This document shows positions 1 to 9,342 of a stretch of 64,000 nt of DNA, one piece after another; position 1 is the first letter of the stretch, and each line of letters begins with the position of its first letter. The notes beneath the pieces are model-generated. The model had not been told where the DNA came from. It worked only from the letters and a program-made list of their open reading frames with translations, and did no database searches. This DNA comes from Marinigracilibium pacificum (lineage in GTDB: Bacteria > Bacteroidota > Bacteroidia > Cytophagales > Cyclobacteriaceae), in NCBI RefSeq assembly GCF_012926615.1, contig NZ_JABBNU010000006.1, forward strand, positions 307,633 to 371,632, read 5' to 3'. The translations under genes were made by a program, and so were the position numbers.

Positions 1-333
1 GATATTCGAACCACAGATACAGTTTCAAATGAAGAGGTTATGAAGGTTGTAAAGGAAAATATCACTTCTGAAATTGTAAGTGCATCAACCCGATTGAGAC
101 CTTCAGGAATCTCAGACTCTCATCCGATAGTACAAGCAGCAAAAGAACTGGATATTGTAACTTTTGGTTCACCGACAATGTCAGATCAGGCTATGATCGA
201 AGGACCATCTATTAAAATGGGGCCTGGTGATTCAAAGCGTTCACATACTGCCGATGAATATATAAAGCTCGATGAAATAAAACACGGAATTGAAACTTAT
301 ATAACACTGCTAAAGCAGGTTAATCATAACTAA
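1..333 (+). CDS. M20 family metallopeptidase, C-terminal part (acetylornithine/acetylcitrulline deacetylase-like); 5' end outside window
   Basis: The reading frame is open from base 1 (DIRTTD...), so the gene starts outside the window; the ATG at 40 is internal. DIRTTD resembles the D-x-R dimerisation/metal-site region of M20 amidohydrolases, and the C-terminus carries G-x-GDS...H-T-A-D-E, the usual M20 ending with the last metal-binding histidine (SKRSHTADEYI). The stop overlaps the argH start by one base (TAATG), so the two are translationally coupled. With argH next door the likely role is deacetylation in arginine synthesis: N-acetylornithine, or N-acetylcitrulline in the Bacteroidota variant that uses an acetylornithine carbamoyltransferase. 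The substrate cannot be decided from this fragment. Confidence 0.85.
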   Translation, partial: DIRTTDTVSNEEVMKVVKENITSEIVSASTRLRPSGISDSHPIVQAAKELDIVTFGSPTMSDQAMIEGPSIKMGPGDSKRSHTADEYIKLDEIKHGIETYITLLKQVNHN

Positions 334-1625
334 TGAGTAAGCAAGAAAAACTTTGGTCAAAAGGGAAGCCCCTGTCTGAAAAGATAGAGGCTTTTACAAT
401 TGGGCGTGATCTTGAATTTGATAAGATCCTGGCTAAATATGATGTTATAGGATCAAAAGCCCAGGCAACTATGTTAGCAGAATCGGGCTTGATTTCTAAG
501 GAAGAAGGACAACAGCTGGTTGCAGAATTAAATGGATTATTTAATGAAGTGATTGCAGATGATTTTGTTATCCCAACAGGATATGAAGATGTGCATTCAT
601 GGATTGAAGCCAGGTTAACTGACAAACTTGGAGATGCCGGAAAAAAAATTCACACTGCCCGATCAAGGAATGACCAGGTTTTGACTGATCTTCATTTGTA
701 TTGTAAGGACGTTCTGTCTCAATTGATAGAAAAAACTGAGCATCTTGCATTATTGCTGGTTGACCAGGCAAAGAAGTTTAATGATACAATAATTCCGGGT
801 TATACTCATCTTCAAGTGGCAATGCCTTCTTCGGGAGGAATGTGGTTTTCAGCCTATGCCGAAGCACTTGCTGATGATCTGATAGTCTTAAAGTCGGCAC
901 TTAAAATAGCTGATCAAAACCCATTGGGGTCTGCTGCCGGATATGGTTCATCTTTTCCGATAGACCGTGAAGTTACCACCAATGAAATGGGCTTTTCACA
1001 GTTAAAGGTTAATAGTTTTGCAGCCCAGTTAAATCGCGGGAAGCTGGAGAAAAATGTGACCAACGCAATTGCTTCTGTTGCCCAGACCATTGGTCGATTT
1101 GCAATGGATGTATGTCTTTATAATAGCCAGAACTTTGGTTTTATAACCCTGCCTGATGAATTGACTACCGGAAGCAGTATAATGCCTCACAAGAAAAACC
1201 CTGATGTCTTCGAATTAATCAGAGGAAAATGTAATCTGCTTCAGGGCGTGCCATTTCAGGTGACTTCACTGATGAATAACCTTCCGGGAGGTTATCATCG
1301 GGAATATCAATTATTAAAGGAGCTGTTATTTCCATCAGTTCATGATATGATGTCAATTCTTGAGATTCTTGAGTTTGCAGTACCTCAAATGAAATTGAAA
1401 GGTGCTGATACGAAAGATGAAAAGTACAAACTGATGTATACAGTGGAGGCAGTGAATGCTGAAGTAATGAAAGGCAAGCCATTTAGAGATGCATATAAAA
1501 TTGTTGGTGAGCAAGTTGAAAATGGTTCATTTAGCATTGAAAACGGAGATCAAAATTATACTCACATAGGTAGTATCGGTAATCCCGGATTTGATTTGAT
1601 TATCAAGAAGATTAAAGCAGAGTGA
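333..1625 (+). CDS. argH: Argininosuccinate lyase
   Basis: The 430-residue protein catalyses the last step of arginine synthesis, cleaving argininosuccinate to arginine and fumarate. Fumarase/aspartase superfamily signatures are clear: HTARSRNDQ at about 107-115, GYTHLQ at about 156-161, and the mobile signature loop GSSIMPHKKNPD at about 280-291 carrying the catalytic serine. The length is slightly short of the usual 450-460, as is common in Bacteroidota. Its ATG overlaps the stop of the upstream M20 deacetylase, so they form an operon. No terminator hairpin was seen directly after the stop. Confidence 0.97.
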   Translation: MSKQEKLWSKGKPLSEKIEAFTIGRDLEFDKILAKYDVIGSKAQATMLAESGLISKEEGQQLVAELNGLFNEVIADDFVIPTGYEDVHSWIEARLTDKLGDAGKKIHTARSRNDQVLTDLHLYCKDVLSQLIEKTEHLALLLVDQAKKFNDTIIPGYTHLQVAMPSSGGMWFSAYAEALADDLIVLKSALKIADQNPLGSAAGYGSSFPIDREVTTNEMGFSQLKVNSFAAQLNRGKLEKNVTNAIASVAQTIGRFAMDVCLYNSQNFGFITLPDELTTGSSIMPHKKNPDVFELIRGKCNLLQGVPFQVTSLMNNLPGGYHREYQLLKELLFPSVHDMMSILEILEFAVPQMKLKGADTKDEKYKLMYTVEAVNAEVMKGKPFRDAYKIVGEQVENGSFSIENGDQNYTHIGSIGNPGFDLIIKKIKAE

Positions 1626-1742
1626 TAATATACTTACTATTGACTCTGGCTAATTCTTTGGGGTAAAAATCTGTCTATCTCTTGCAGGGTATGGAATATT
1701 CTGTTTAACTTATATAATATAGATCACTTTTATTTGAATAAG

Positions 1743-2132
1743 ATGGACAAGATCAAAAAGATATTCAGGTGGACAATTGGAATAATTATCGTAGCAGCAA
1801 TCGGGGTGTTTTTATTCCTTAATTATGCTAGCTATAGTTCCGGTTACAGAGTTGGTACACCCATAAAGCTAAGTAAGAAGGGGATGGTTATTAAAACCTG
1901 GGAAGGAGAGATGAATATTGGCGGGTTAACCAGTTCAGATGAAGGTGTTATTCCTACCTCATGGCAGTTTTCAATCCACGGTAGTGATAAAGATGTAATA
2001 GAAAACCTGAATGCTGCGATTGAAAATGGTAACAGAGTAAAGTTATTCTATAAAGAAAAATATGTCAGGTTTTTCTGGCAAGGTGATACCAAGTACTTTG
2101 TTTACGAAGTTGAAAGCGTAGGGAATAAGTAA
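1743..2132 (+). CDS. Small single-pass membrane protein, function unknown
   Basis: A protein of about 129 residues starting MDKIKKIFRWT, followed at once by one hydrophobic segment (IIIVAAIGVFLFLNYA) and a soluble, presumably periplasmic domain of about 95 residues (GTPIKLSKKGMVIKTWEGEM...). A TTG three codons upstream at 1734 keeps the frame open, but ATG 1743 is preferred. The GxPIKLSKKGxxxKTWEGxL pattern is one I associate with a conserved Bacteroidota family that databases sometimes mislabel as 6-phosphogluconate dehydrogenase; nothing here looks like that enzyme. Downstream is a strong bidirectional terminator. Confidence 0.7.
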   Translation: MDKIKKIFRWTIGIIIVAAIGVFLFLNYASYSSGYRVGTPIKLSKKGMVIKTWEGEMNIGGLTSSDEGVIPTSWQFSIHGSDKDVIENLNAAIENGNRVKLFYKEKYVRFFWQGDTKYFVYEVESVGNK

Positions 2133-2155
2133 AGAATATTTATAAAAAAGAATTA

Positions 2156-2194
2156 AAAAGCCGGTGTTGAATAATTCACCACCGGCTTTTTTTT
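2156..2194. terminator. Bidirectional rho-independent terminator
   Basis: AAAAAGCCGGTG and CACCGGCTTTTTTTT flank a 13-base loop. There is an A-run on the left and a T-run on the right, so it can serve both the small membrane protein gene (+) and the BNR protein gene (-), which converge here. Confidence 0.9.
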
Positions 2195-2202
2195 GATTAA
2201 TT

Positions 2203-5200
2203 TCAATTAATCCCTTCAATATATGGCCCGCCAGATTGTACAATTTTATCTGCTAGGTTTTTCATTTCACTATTAATTGAATTTATTTCCTGTTCTATTT
2301 CTTTTATTTCACTGTCAATGATTTCCATAGTTTTAGCGTGTGTGTCAGTTGGTCCGTATGTAGAGTGACTAATGCCTTTATATATTGCAAACATCCTGTC
2401 ATTGATTGTCGGATCAGTTTTTTCACCTGCCTGAGCCTGTGCTTGATTACCATTTACTTTAGTGTTTAGGTTGTTGATCCTGTTTACTAATTCCTGATAA
2501 GAAGATGCAAAGGTTCCTGGCTCTGCTTGTGTTTTTTCAATAGCCCGTTCAATAGCTTTTATTTGTTTATTAAGCTCTCCCAATTCTAATTGAGCTTTTG
2601 AAGTTCTCTTAATTTTATCTTCATAATCTCTAAGAAATGAAGATAATTCTGAATGGGTAGCACCTTCAAGAGCACCTTCCCGTAATGGAACAACCTCAAA
2701 TTCTACAGGACCCGAAAGTATTGTGCTTACACCATCAATAACCTTCGATAAGGTGGCAGAATATTTTCCCGGAGGGGCTAGCAGACCATCAAATTCAAGT
2801 TCGTTTTCCGGACCTTCAGGTTTTTTTAATGTGATTGTTTCAGGGGCTGGATATCTAAGATCCCATGCAATAGTGTGAAAGCCTTTTTTTGGATCACCGG
2901 CTATTCTTTTTATCACATCTCCATTCGAATTTTTGATAGTAAGCCAAACCTCAGGTCCTGGTATAGAAGCTTCTTTTGCCAACTCATCGTATCCTGGAAA
3001 AGGAATGTCTGCTTTTTTCTCATTGAGTATTTTCTCAGCTTCTTTTCTTATTTCAGCTTTACTTTTATATCCTTCTTTTAAGTAATATCTGAAAACAGCC
3101 CCAAAGTCTGGGTTGGGTGCTGTAAAATGTGAATTTCCCTGTGAGCCAACTTTTTCATTGAACCCCAAATGTGATTTTGGAATATACCACCATGCTTTTC
3201 TGGTTGGAAAAAGAATTGCTTCTTCTTTAAGCGTTTCTTTTGATAAGTCTCTTAAAAATTGATAGTCGTCTAATATATAAAAACCGCGTCCGAATGAGGC
3301 TCCAATAAGGTCATTTTCCCGACGTTGAATTGCCAGGTCACGGAAAGATATCGTAGGTAAACTTTCAAACTTAATCCATTTGCTTCCTCCATCAATTGTA
3401 AAGTAGATTCCAAACTCTGTGGCTGCAAACAGTAAATCTTTGTCAATATGATCCTGAACAATTCTCCAGACGAGTGTTTTTTCAGGAATGTTTGATTTTA
3501 TGGATGTCCAGGTTTTTCCCTGATCTGTACTTTTTATGAGATAAGGAGAAAAGTCTCCATATTTATGATTGTCAAGAGCTGCATAGACTGTATTTTCTTC
3601 AAACAGGTCAGCTTTTATGTCATTTACAAAGGCAGTTGAAGGTATACCTGCGATGTTACCAACTTCTATTTTACGCCAATTCTCACCTCCATCATTTGTA
3701 ACCTGGATTAAGCCATCATCAGTTCCTGCATAAATGATATTTTCATTTTGAGGAGATTGTGCCAATGAGGTAATGGTATTGTAGTTTGACATTGCAAGAA
3801 AGTCCCATGGATTGTCATAGCTCTGTTTTCTCCCCATAATCGGAAGTTCAATTCTGTTTTGATTCCTGGTTAAATCTCCTGAAATGGCTGTCCATGAATC
3901 ACCTCTGTCTTCGGATTTCCAGACTCTGTAAGAGGCAAATAATAAAGTTTTCGGGTCATGTGGGCTAACCAAAATAGGGGCATCCCAGTTAAATCTTTCA
4001 TGTGGTTCACCTTTTGTAGGTTGAGGCTGAATATCTGTAACTTCACCAGTGATCATATCTATTCTTGAGATATTACCTTCTTGTCGCTCTCCATACATAA
4101 TATTTGGGTTGCCTGGTTCGGTGGCAGGCTGATGGCCATCCCAATTAAGCACAACCCGCCAGTCGGAGTTTTGGATACCATGATAATTATCCGTTCTTGA
4201 AGGCCCTCCTTCAGTACTATTGTCTTGGGTGCCTCCGAAAACATTATAAAATGGCTCAGCGTCATCCACTGCAACTTTATAAAACTGTGTTACCGGAAGG
4301 TTTTCGATGAACTTCCATGTTTTAGCCAGGTCAAAACTTTCGTACAAGCCTCCATCAGTACCAACTAACATATAATTAGGATCGTCTTTTTTGAATGCAA
4401 TTGCATGGTTGTCACTATGTTTTGATTCGTTAGAAAACCGATTAAATGTCTTTCCTCCATCAGTAGAATATTGCATCCAGACATCTACCAGGTAAAGCCT
4501 GTCGAAATGGTGAGGGGAAGCGTATAGTTCCTGGTAATAGTGAGGTCCTGTTGCTCCGGAAACTGCATCTGATTGTTTGGTCCAGCTTGCTCCTCTGTCA
4601 GTTGATTTATAAACTCCGCCGGTTCTTCTTTTTAATTCGATAGCAGCATATATGATATCCGGATTTTGAGGTGAAATCGCCAATCCAATTTTACCCATGT
4701 TTTCTTCTGGCAATCCTTTAGTTAGTTCTGTCCAGGTTTCTCCTCCATCGGTACTTTTGTGTATGCCAGAGCCAGGGCCTCCACCCATGTAAGCAGCAAC
4801 AGTACGGTGTCGATCCCAGGTTGCTGCATATAGAACATCCGGATTTCTTGGATCAATCAAAATGTCGGTTACGCCTGTCCACTCTTCATTTCCAAGAGTT
4901 TTATTCCATGTTTTCCCTCCGTCAATTGATTTATATAAACCTCTTTCACCTCCCTTACTCCATAAAGGACCTTGAGCGGCTACCCATATGATATCTGAAT
5001 TTTCCGGATGAATAACTATTTTTGAAATGTGTTCGGAATTTTTAAGTCCCATGTTTGTCCAGCTTTCACCACCATCCATACTTTTATAGACACCATCACC
5101 ATATCCGACATGCCTTCCTCCAACATTTTCACCGGTACCAACCCACACAATATTCGGATTTAACTGATCTATAGTTACACAACCAATAGAGTAGGAGGTT

Positions 5201-5502
5201 TGACCATCAAAAACGGACTTCCAAGTTGTGCCGGCATTAGTTGTTTTCCAAACACCGCCCGAACCAACTCCTACAATCCATGTGTTTTCATTTTCAGGAT
5301 GTATGGCTATGTCTGCAATTCTCCCAGACATAAATGCCGGACCAATACCTCTGAATTGAATGCCTGAAAATGTTGAATCAAGAAGTAATTGGATTTCAGA
5401 ATTTGTTGTATTTGATTTTTTCTTTTTTTGAGCGTTTAATGGTAAAACAGAGATGATCATTAATATCACTGCCAGGTAGGAAAGTAGATGTTTAGGTTTC
5501 AT
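2203..5502 (-). CDS. Secreted sortilin/VPS10-type BNR-repeat beta-propeller protein
   Basis: The 1099-residue protein has an N-terminal signal peptide (hydrophobic core LLSYLAVILMIISVLPL, then NAQ). Residues about 50-780 hold many Asp-box/BNR motifs of the S-x-D-G-G-x-T-W type (KSMDGGESW, KSIDGGKTW, KSTDGGETW, KSTDRGASW, KSEDRGDSW, KSTDQGKTW), the repeat of sialidase-like and sortilin-like ten-bladed propellers. A beta-sandwich-like region follows (about 840-960), then a charged alpha-helical, coiled-coil-prone C-terminus. Bacteroidota homologues are usually labelled glycosyl hydrolase or sortilin-like, but no catalytic site is evident, and a binding or scaffold role is equally possible. No T9SS C-terminal domain is evident. 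Start is the ATG at 5502, directly ahead of the signal peptide. Confidence 0.88.
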   Translation of the reverse strand: MKPKHLLSYLAVILMIISVLPLNAQKKKKSNTTNSEIQLLLDSTFSGIQFRGIGPAFMSGRIADIAIHPENENTWIVGVGSGGVWKTTNAGTTWKSVFDGQTSYSIGCVTIDQLNPNIVWVGTGENVGGRHVGYGDGVYKSMDGGESWTNMGLKNSEHISKIVIHPENSDIIWVAAQGPLWSKGGERGLYKSIDGGKTWNKTLGNEEWTGVTDILIDPRNPDVLYAATWDRHRTVAAYMGGGPGSGIHKSTDGGETWTELTKGLPEENMGKIGLAISPQNPDIIYAAIELKRRTGGVYKSTDRGASWTKQSDAVSGATGPHYYQELYASPHHFDRLYLVDVWMQYSTDGGKTFNRFSNESKHSDNHAIAFKKDDPNYMLVGTDGGLYESFDLAKTWKFIENLPVTQFYKVAVDDAEPFYNVFGGTQDNSTEGGPSRTDNYHGIQNSDWRVVLNWDGHQPATEPGNPNIMYGERQEGNISRIDMITGEVTDIQPQPTKGEPHERFNWDAPILVSPHDPKTLLFASYRVWKSEDRGDSWTAISGDLTRNQNRIELPIMGRKQSYDNPWDFLAMSNYNTITSLAQSPQNENIIYAGTDDGLIQVTNDGGENWRKIEVGNIAGIPSTAFVNDIKADLFEENTVYAALDNHKYGDFSPYLIKSTDQGKTWTSIKSNIPEKTLVWRIVQDHIDKDLLFAATEFGIYFTIDGGSKWIKFESLPTISFRDLAIQRRENDLIGASFGRGFYILDDYQFLRDLSKETLKEEAILFPTRKAWWYIPKSHLGFNEKVGSQGNSHFTAPNPDFGAVFRYYLKEGYKSKAEIRKEAEKILNEKKADIPFPGYDELAKEASIPGPEVWLTIKNSNGDVIKRIAGDPKKGFHTIAWDLRYPAPETITLKKPEGPENELEFDGLLAPPGKYSATLSKVIDGVSTILSGPVEFEVVPLREGALEGATHSELSSFLRDYEDKIKRTSKAQLELGELNKQIKAIERAIEKTQAEPGTFASSYQELVNRINNLNTKVNGNQAQAQAGEKTDPTINDRMFAIYKGISHSTYGPTDTHAKTMEIIDSEIKEIEQEINSINSEMKNLADKIVQSGGPYIEGIN

Positions 5503-5600
5503 AAGGTTTTTGGATGAGTGTATTCTAAAATATGATAATAAGCTTATTAATCAAACAAAATGTTTGTTAAAAAGGTAATAGTAAGGAGTTGATAATAAGC

Positions 5601-6608
5601 TTATTCTGAGTGGTTTTTATGACCTTTATGTTGTCTAATAGTTTCTAGAGATAAATCCAGAAATCTGGCCGCGTTATTGTAAAAAATATCTTCTTTAACT
5701 TCCATAGTTAACGGTGCGGAATTTACATGGTTAATAGCAGTTTCTATTTTGCCAGTAAAAGTCATCTGATCACTTCCAAACATAATTCTTTTGCCAAATC
5801 CGGCATCGACAAGTTCGTTTAGAAAATTATGTAATTCCTTTTCTTCCAACACCCATGAAATAACTCCCAGATCTACATATACTTGAGGGTGTGCATACAT
5901 TAGTGCTTTCATTTCATCTACAAAGGGCCAGCCGGCATGCATTATATAGATTTTCACTTTTGGATGCGATACTAAATGTTCTTCAATTAGTAGTGGTCTG
6001 GCCTGGGATGCACGGGTTTCAGGATAGGCAAAGTAAACTCCACCTGGAGGGCCTCCGGGTAAAATGTGATAGGCAATTGGGATTTCTAATTCTTCTGCCA
6101 AATCAAACAGTGGAGTTAAAGAATTGTCATCTGGTTTTATTCCTGCATAGTTGGGAGCAACTTCACCTATTATATCTAATTCACCTTTGTTATGCCATAG
6201 TTTTAGCGAATCGATATTAATTTCATTTGGGTTGATGATTATTTGTCCCTTAATCACTTTTTGAGGATGCATTGAAGCCCATTTTTTTACCACCTGATGT
6301 GAACCTGATGATATCATGGTCATAACTATGTTGTGTTTTTCCATCATATCGGCAGTTTCCTTTTCATGGCTGGCAACATCCTTCGAACCCATATATTTAT
6401 CTCCTGTTGTCGGATTGGTTACTTCCCCGAATAATGGATTGGACTTATCATAGGCATGCATATGCATGTCAATTATCGGCCCCTGATATCTAAGGTTTTC
6501 TTCTGTATGGTTTTTTGGTTGATCATCTTCTGAAGCAGTTGATTTGTTACAACTTGAGAATAATGAGATTAATATAGTTGTGGTAAGGATGAAAATAAGA
6601 TTTTTCAT
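5601..6608 (-). CDS. Amidohydrolase family lipoprotein (TIM-barrel metal-dependent hydrolase)
   Basis: The open frame begins at 6650, but the start chosen is ATG 6608 because it places a lipoprotein signal (MKNLIFILTTTILISLFSSC) at the N-terminus with lipobox LFSSC. The mature protein has the metal-binding HxH motif (IDMHMHAYD), further conserved histidines (AYHIL, YIMHAGWPF) and a terminal FGSDQM aspartate, which is the amidohydrolase_2 pattern. It probably acts in the periplasm, lipid-anchored. The substrate is unknown. It lies about 100 bp downstream of the BNR protein start on the same strand. Confidence 0.85.
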   Translation of the reverse strand: MKNLIFILTTTILISLFSSCNKSTASEDDQPKNHTEENLRYQGPIIDMHMHAYDKSNPLFGEVTNPTTGDKYMGSKDVASHEKETADMMEKHNIVMTMISSGSHQVVKKWASMHPQKVIKGQIIINPNEINIDSLKLWHNKGELDIIGEVAPNYAGIKPDDNSLTPLFDLAEELEIPIAYHILPGGPPGGVYFAYPETRASQARPLLIEEHLVSHPKVKIYIMHAGWPFVDEMKALMYAHPQVYVDLGVISWVLEEKELHNFLNELVDAGFGKRIMFGSDQMTFTGKIETAINHVNSAPLTMEVKEDIFYNNAARFLDLSLETIRQHKGHKNHSE

Positions 6609-6696
6609 GGTATATTGGCTTTGATGCAGTTTTAAGTTACTGAAAATCAATACAAAATGAAAGAGAGAACAACCTTCGTTAATTAGATAAAAAATA

Positions 6697-6724
6697 AGGA
6701 GGGCTCCATGAAAACCCTCCTTTT
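6697..6724 (-). terminator. Terminator of the histidine-rich protein gene
   Basis: AAGGAGGG and CCCTCCTT form an 8-bp stem around a 10-base loop; on the minus strand the 3' arm runs into TTATTTTTT. It separates the histidine-rich gene from the downstream amidohydrolase gene. Confidence 0.8.
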
Positions 6725-6758
6725 ACTAACCAAAAAAATCCGCAATTATGAAAAAATA

Positions 6759-7391
6759 TTACCAACTTTTATATATCTGACCTCCTACATAAATACTTCC
6801 ACCTGATCTACTTCCTCCTCCGGTTCTTGTATAGCGTACATCCTCATGTCTATGGTCGTGTCCTTTGCTTTTATGTCCTTTGCTATAGTGTTTATCACCA
6901 TGACCCTTGTGGCCGTGGCCGTGTCCTTTATTATGTCCATGACCTTTGTGGTGACCATGTCCTTTACCTGGGTGCTTTCCATGTACAGGATGACTTCTGT
7001 AATGAGAGTCACAGCAGTACCCGTGTCTAGGCTGATAAACTCGTGTGTAGTATGCTTCATGAAATCCACAGTGATTTCCACAATGGTGACCATGCATTGG
7101 GTTTGATCTTAATCTTCGTTCTCTTATGATATGACCACAATCATCATATGTTACTTCAAAAAATCCTCTTCTTCCTTCTAAAACAACAGTGAAAAATGTA
7201 TGTCCACGATCCATGTATCTATTTGTATGTACCCAATTGTATCCTCTGAAATCATAACTTACCGAACGGGCAATTCTTCCCGGTACTCCCCATTCATGAG
7301 ATACTCCAAATGATGTTACAAAATGCTGGGCCTGTATTTCAGATACGAATCCAAATAAAACCAAGGCGATAAAAAGTACTGCTTTTCTCAT
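6759..7391 (-). CDS. Secreted histidine/glycine-rich protein, possible metal binder
   Basis: The frame is open from 7412, but ATG 7391 (MRKAVLFIALVLFGF...EIQAQ) gives a clean signal peptide. After an N-terminal domain of about 80 residues comes a Cys/His-containing stretch (HGHHCGNHCGFH, HGYCCDSHYRSH) and then a low-complexity tract of roughly 50 residues built on KGHGH units (KGHGHHKGHGHNKGHG). The end is Gly/Ser-rich (TGGGSRSGGS). His-rich periplasmic proteins often bind Zn, Ni, Cu or Co, but this is composition-based inference. The repeat DNA opens long shadow frames on both strands; codon sense and signal peptide favour this one. A sigma-54-type promoter lies 32 bp upstream. Confidence 0.8.
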   Translation of the reverse strand: MRKAVLFIALVLFGFVSEIQAQHFVTSFGVSHEWGVPGRIARSVSYDFRGYNWVHTNRYMDRGHTFFTVVLEGRRGFFEVTYDDCGHIIRERRLRSNPMHGHHCGNHCGFHEAYYTRVYQPRHGYCCDSHYRSHPVHGKHPGKGHGHHKGHGHNKGHGHGHKGHGDKHYSKGHKSKGHDHRHEDVRYTRTGGGSRSGGSIYVGGQIYKSW

Positions 7392-7422
7392 AGCTTTAAA
7401 AATTTGATTCATTATGTGTAAT

Positions 7423-7484
7423 ACAATTGCCGTGCCAAAAATTAATTCGGTTAATTTAATTGAGTTAAGTAATTGATAATCAGT
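7423..7484 (-). promoter_or_regulatory. Sigma-54-type promoter with upstream dyad for the histidine-rich gene
   Basis: On the minus strand TTGGCACGGCAATTGT (7438 to 7423) matches the sigma-54 consensus YTGGCACGRNNNTTGCW at all but one of the core -24/-12 positions. About 35 bp further upstream (7473-7484) is TTGATAATCAGT, a dyad also found at the TonB receptor gene and the 45-kb secreted protein gene. The dyad may be an activator site; that part is inference. Confidence 0.65.
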
Positions 7485-7643
7485 ATTTTGTTGTTTTGGT
7501 GTTTTTTTGGTTATTCGATTCGGTGTTATAAAGGTTAGGTATTTTGGTATTGATAATTGATTAAATGAAAGTTTCGGTTTAAGATTTATTTTTTAAATTG
7601 CCTCAACAGTAATTAAATAGGTTAAGTCTTATCAAATAATAGT

Positions 7644-8702
7644 ATGTTCTTATTGTTCTTTTACCTGGGGCTTGCTTTAGGATTTTCATTTCTTTGTTCA
7701 ATTCTTGAAGCTGCCTTGCTAAGTATTACACCTGTATTTATAAAAGCTAAAGAGCAGGAAGGAGCCACTTATGCAGCTGAGCTAAAAAAGCTTAAGGAGA
7801 ATGTTGATCGCCCGCTTTCAGCAATACTTTCTTTAAATACAATAGCACATACCATAGGAGCTGCTGGTGTAGGTGCTCAGGCCGGAATAGTTTTTGGAGA
7901 TGCTTACTTTGCTTATATTTCAGCAGCTTTAACAATTCTGATACTTATATTTTCAGAGATTATACCAAAATCATTGGGAGCAAAATACTGGAAATCATTG
8001 GCTCCGTTTGTTTCAAAGACATTAAAAATATTAGTGGTATTGATGTATCCATTAGTTTTTATTTCAGAAAAGATTACAAATCTACTAGGTGGAGGGGGAC
8101 ATATAGCAGCTCCGGGAAGAGAAGATATAGCTGCGATGGCTGAATTGGGTACCGAAGCAGGAGTATTTGATAAAAGCGAATTTAATATTATCAATAACCT
8201 GATAAAATTTAAGAAAATAAAAGTTGAGGACGTAATGACTCCTCGCACAGTAGTGCTGGCAGCCAATTCTTTAATGACAATTAAAGAGTTTTTTGATAAA
8301 AAAAGCTTTTTGAAGTTTTCAAGGATTCCAGTTTATAAAGATACTATTGATCATGTTACGGGATTTGTCCTTAAAAATGATGTAATGGAAAAGCTTGCTT
8401 ATAATGAATATGATTTGCCTCTTGCTCAGATTCAAAGAATGGTATCCATAGTTCATGAAGAAGATGCCATTCCAGAAGTATTTGAACTTTTGCTTACAAA
8501 AAAAGAACATATAGCTCTTGTAGTTGATCAATATGGAGGGATGGCTGGAATTGTAACCCTGGAAGATATTATTGAGACCTTGCTGGGGTTGGAAATCCAG
8601 GATGAACTTGATAGTACAAAGGATATGCAACAATTAGCGAGGAAAAAGTGGGAAGAAAGAGCAAAACAACTTGGATTATACCCTAAAGAAAACGAAGAAT
8701 AA
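7644..8702 (+). CDS. CNNM/CorB-type transporter, DUF21 plus paired CBS domains
   Basis: The 352-residue inner-membrane protein has an N-terminal DUF21/CNNM domain with about four hydrophobic segments (residues 1-150, for example FLLFFYLGLALGFSFLCSIL and ALTILILIFSEIIPKSLG) and two CBS domains (about 185-315: VEDVMTPRTVV, IPVYKDTIDHVTGFV, VVDQYGGMAGIVTLEDIIE). The C-terminal CorC_HlyC domain of longer homologues is missing. The family is linked to Mg2+ (and Co2+) transport in other organisms; hemolysin is a historical label. It lies 6 bp ahead of the thioesterase gene, so they are probably co-transcribed. Confidence 0.9.
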   Translation: MFLLFFYLGLALGFSFLCSILEAALLSITPVFIKAKEQEGATYAAELKKLKENVDRPLSAILSLNTIAHTIGAAGVGAQAGIVFGDAYFAYISAALTILILIFSEIIPKSLGAKYWKSLAPFVSKTLKILVVLMYPLVFISEKITNLLGGGGHIAAPGREDIAAMAELGTEAGVFDKSEFNIINNLIKFKKIKVEDVMTPRTVVLAANSLMTIKEFFDKKSFLKFSRIPVYKDTIDHVTGFVLKNDVMEKLAYNEYDLPLAQIQRMVSIVHEEDAIPEVFELLLTKKEHIALVVDQYGGMAGIVTLEDIIETLLGLEIQDELDSTKDMQQLARKKWEERAKQLGLYPKENEE

Positions 8703-8708
8703 TTTTTT

Positions 8709-9275
8709 ATGAGTAATCAACTACAGCCCAGACCTGTTAAATTTTCTGCTACTACTATTACCGAATTAATGTTACCTTCTTATGCAAATTTTGGAGGTAA
8801 AATACATGGAGGCTATCTGCTTTCTATGATGGATAAGGTTGCATATGCCTGTTCTAGTAAGCATTCAGGTGCCTATTGTGTGACTGTGTCGGTAAATGCT
8901 GTTGATTTTTTATTGCCTGTGGAAGTTGGTGATCTGGTTTCAATGCTGGCTTCAGTAAATTATGTTGGCAATACCAGTATGGTTGTTGGAATTAAGGTTA
9001 TTGCTGAAAATGTAAAGACAGGAGAGGTTAAACATACCAACACTTCTTATTTCACCATGGTTGCCAAGGATGAGAATGGTAATACAGTTAAAGTACCACC
9101 TTTATTACTTGAATCTTCAATTGAGGTACGTCGTTTTGTGGAGTCTATTAAAAGAAAGGCTCTGAAAGAAAAGATTACCAAAACGATGAATGAAGAAAAA
9201 ATAACTTTTGATCTTAAAAAAGAACTCCATCATCTCAAGGGGCAAAGATGTATTCTTTCCGATAATATTTCCTGA
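8709..9275 (+). CDS. Acyl-CoA thioesterase, hotdog fold (YciA/BACH type)
   Basis: The 188-residue protein has the hotdog core with N-F-G-G-K-I-H-G-G-Y-L-L-S-M-M-D, the conserved motif of YciA/BACH thioesterases, around residues 25-40, followed by the beta strands VTVSVNAVDFLLPVEVGDLV. It hydrolyses acyl-CoA thioesters to free acid and CoA in the cytoplasm. A C-terminal tail of about 45 charged residues extends beyond the usual fold. It follows the CBS-domain gene by 6 bp. Confidence 0.9.
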   Translation: MSNQLQPRPVKFSATTITELMLPSYANFGGKIHGGYLLSMMDKVAYACSSKHSGAYCVTVSVNAVDFLLPVEVGDLVSMLASVNYVGNTSMVVGIKVIAENVKTGEVKHTNTSYFTMVAKDENGNTVKVPPLLLESSIEVRRFVESIKRKALKEKITKTMNEEKITFDLKKELHHLKGQRCILSDNIS

Positions 9276-9342
9276 TATTTTAGTGTCCGATTGTCCATTG
9301 TTGTTTTGAAGGTGTACGTTTTTGAACACTCTTTTGAAATCG

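Noticed and set aside
6785..7106. Overlapping open frames on both strands within the histidine-rich gene
   Set aside because: They arise from the low-complexity GGTCAT-like DNA; none has a signal peptide or recognisable domain, while the chosen frame has both signal peptide and promoter.
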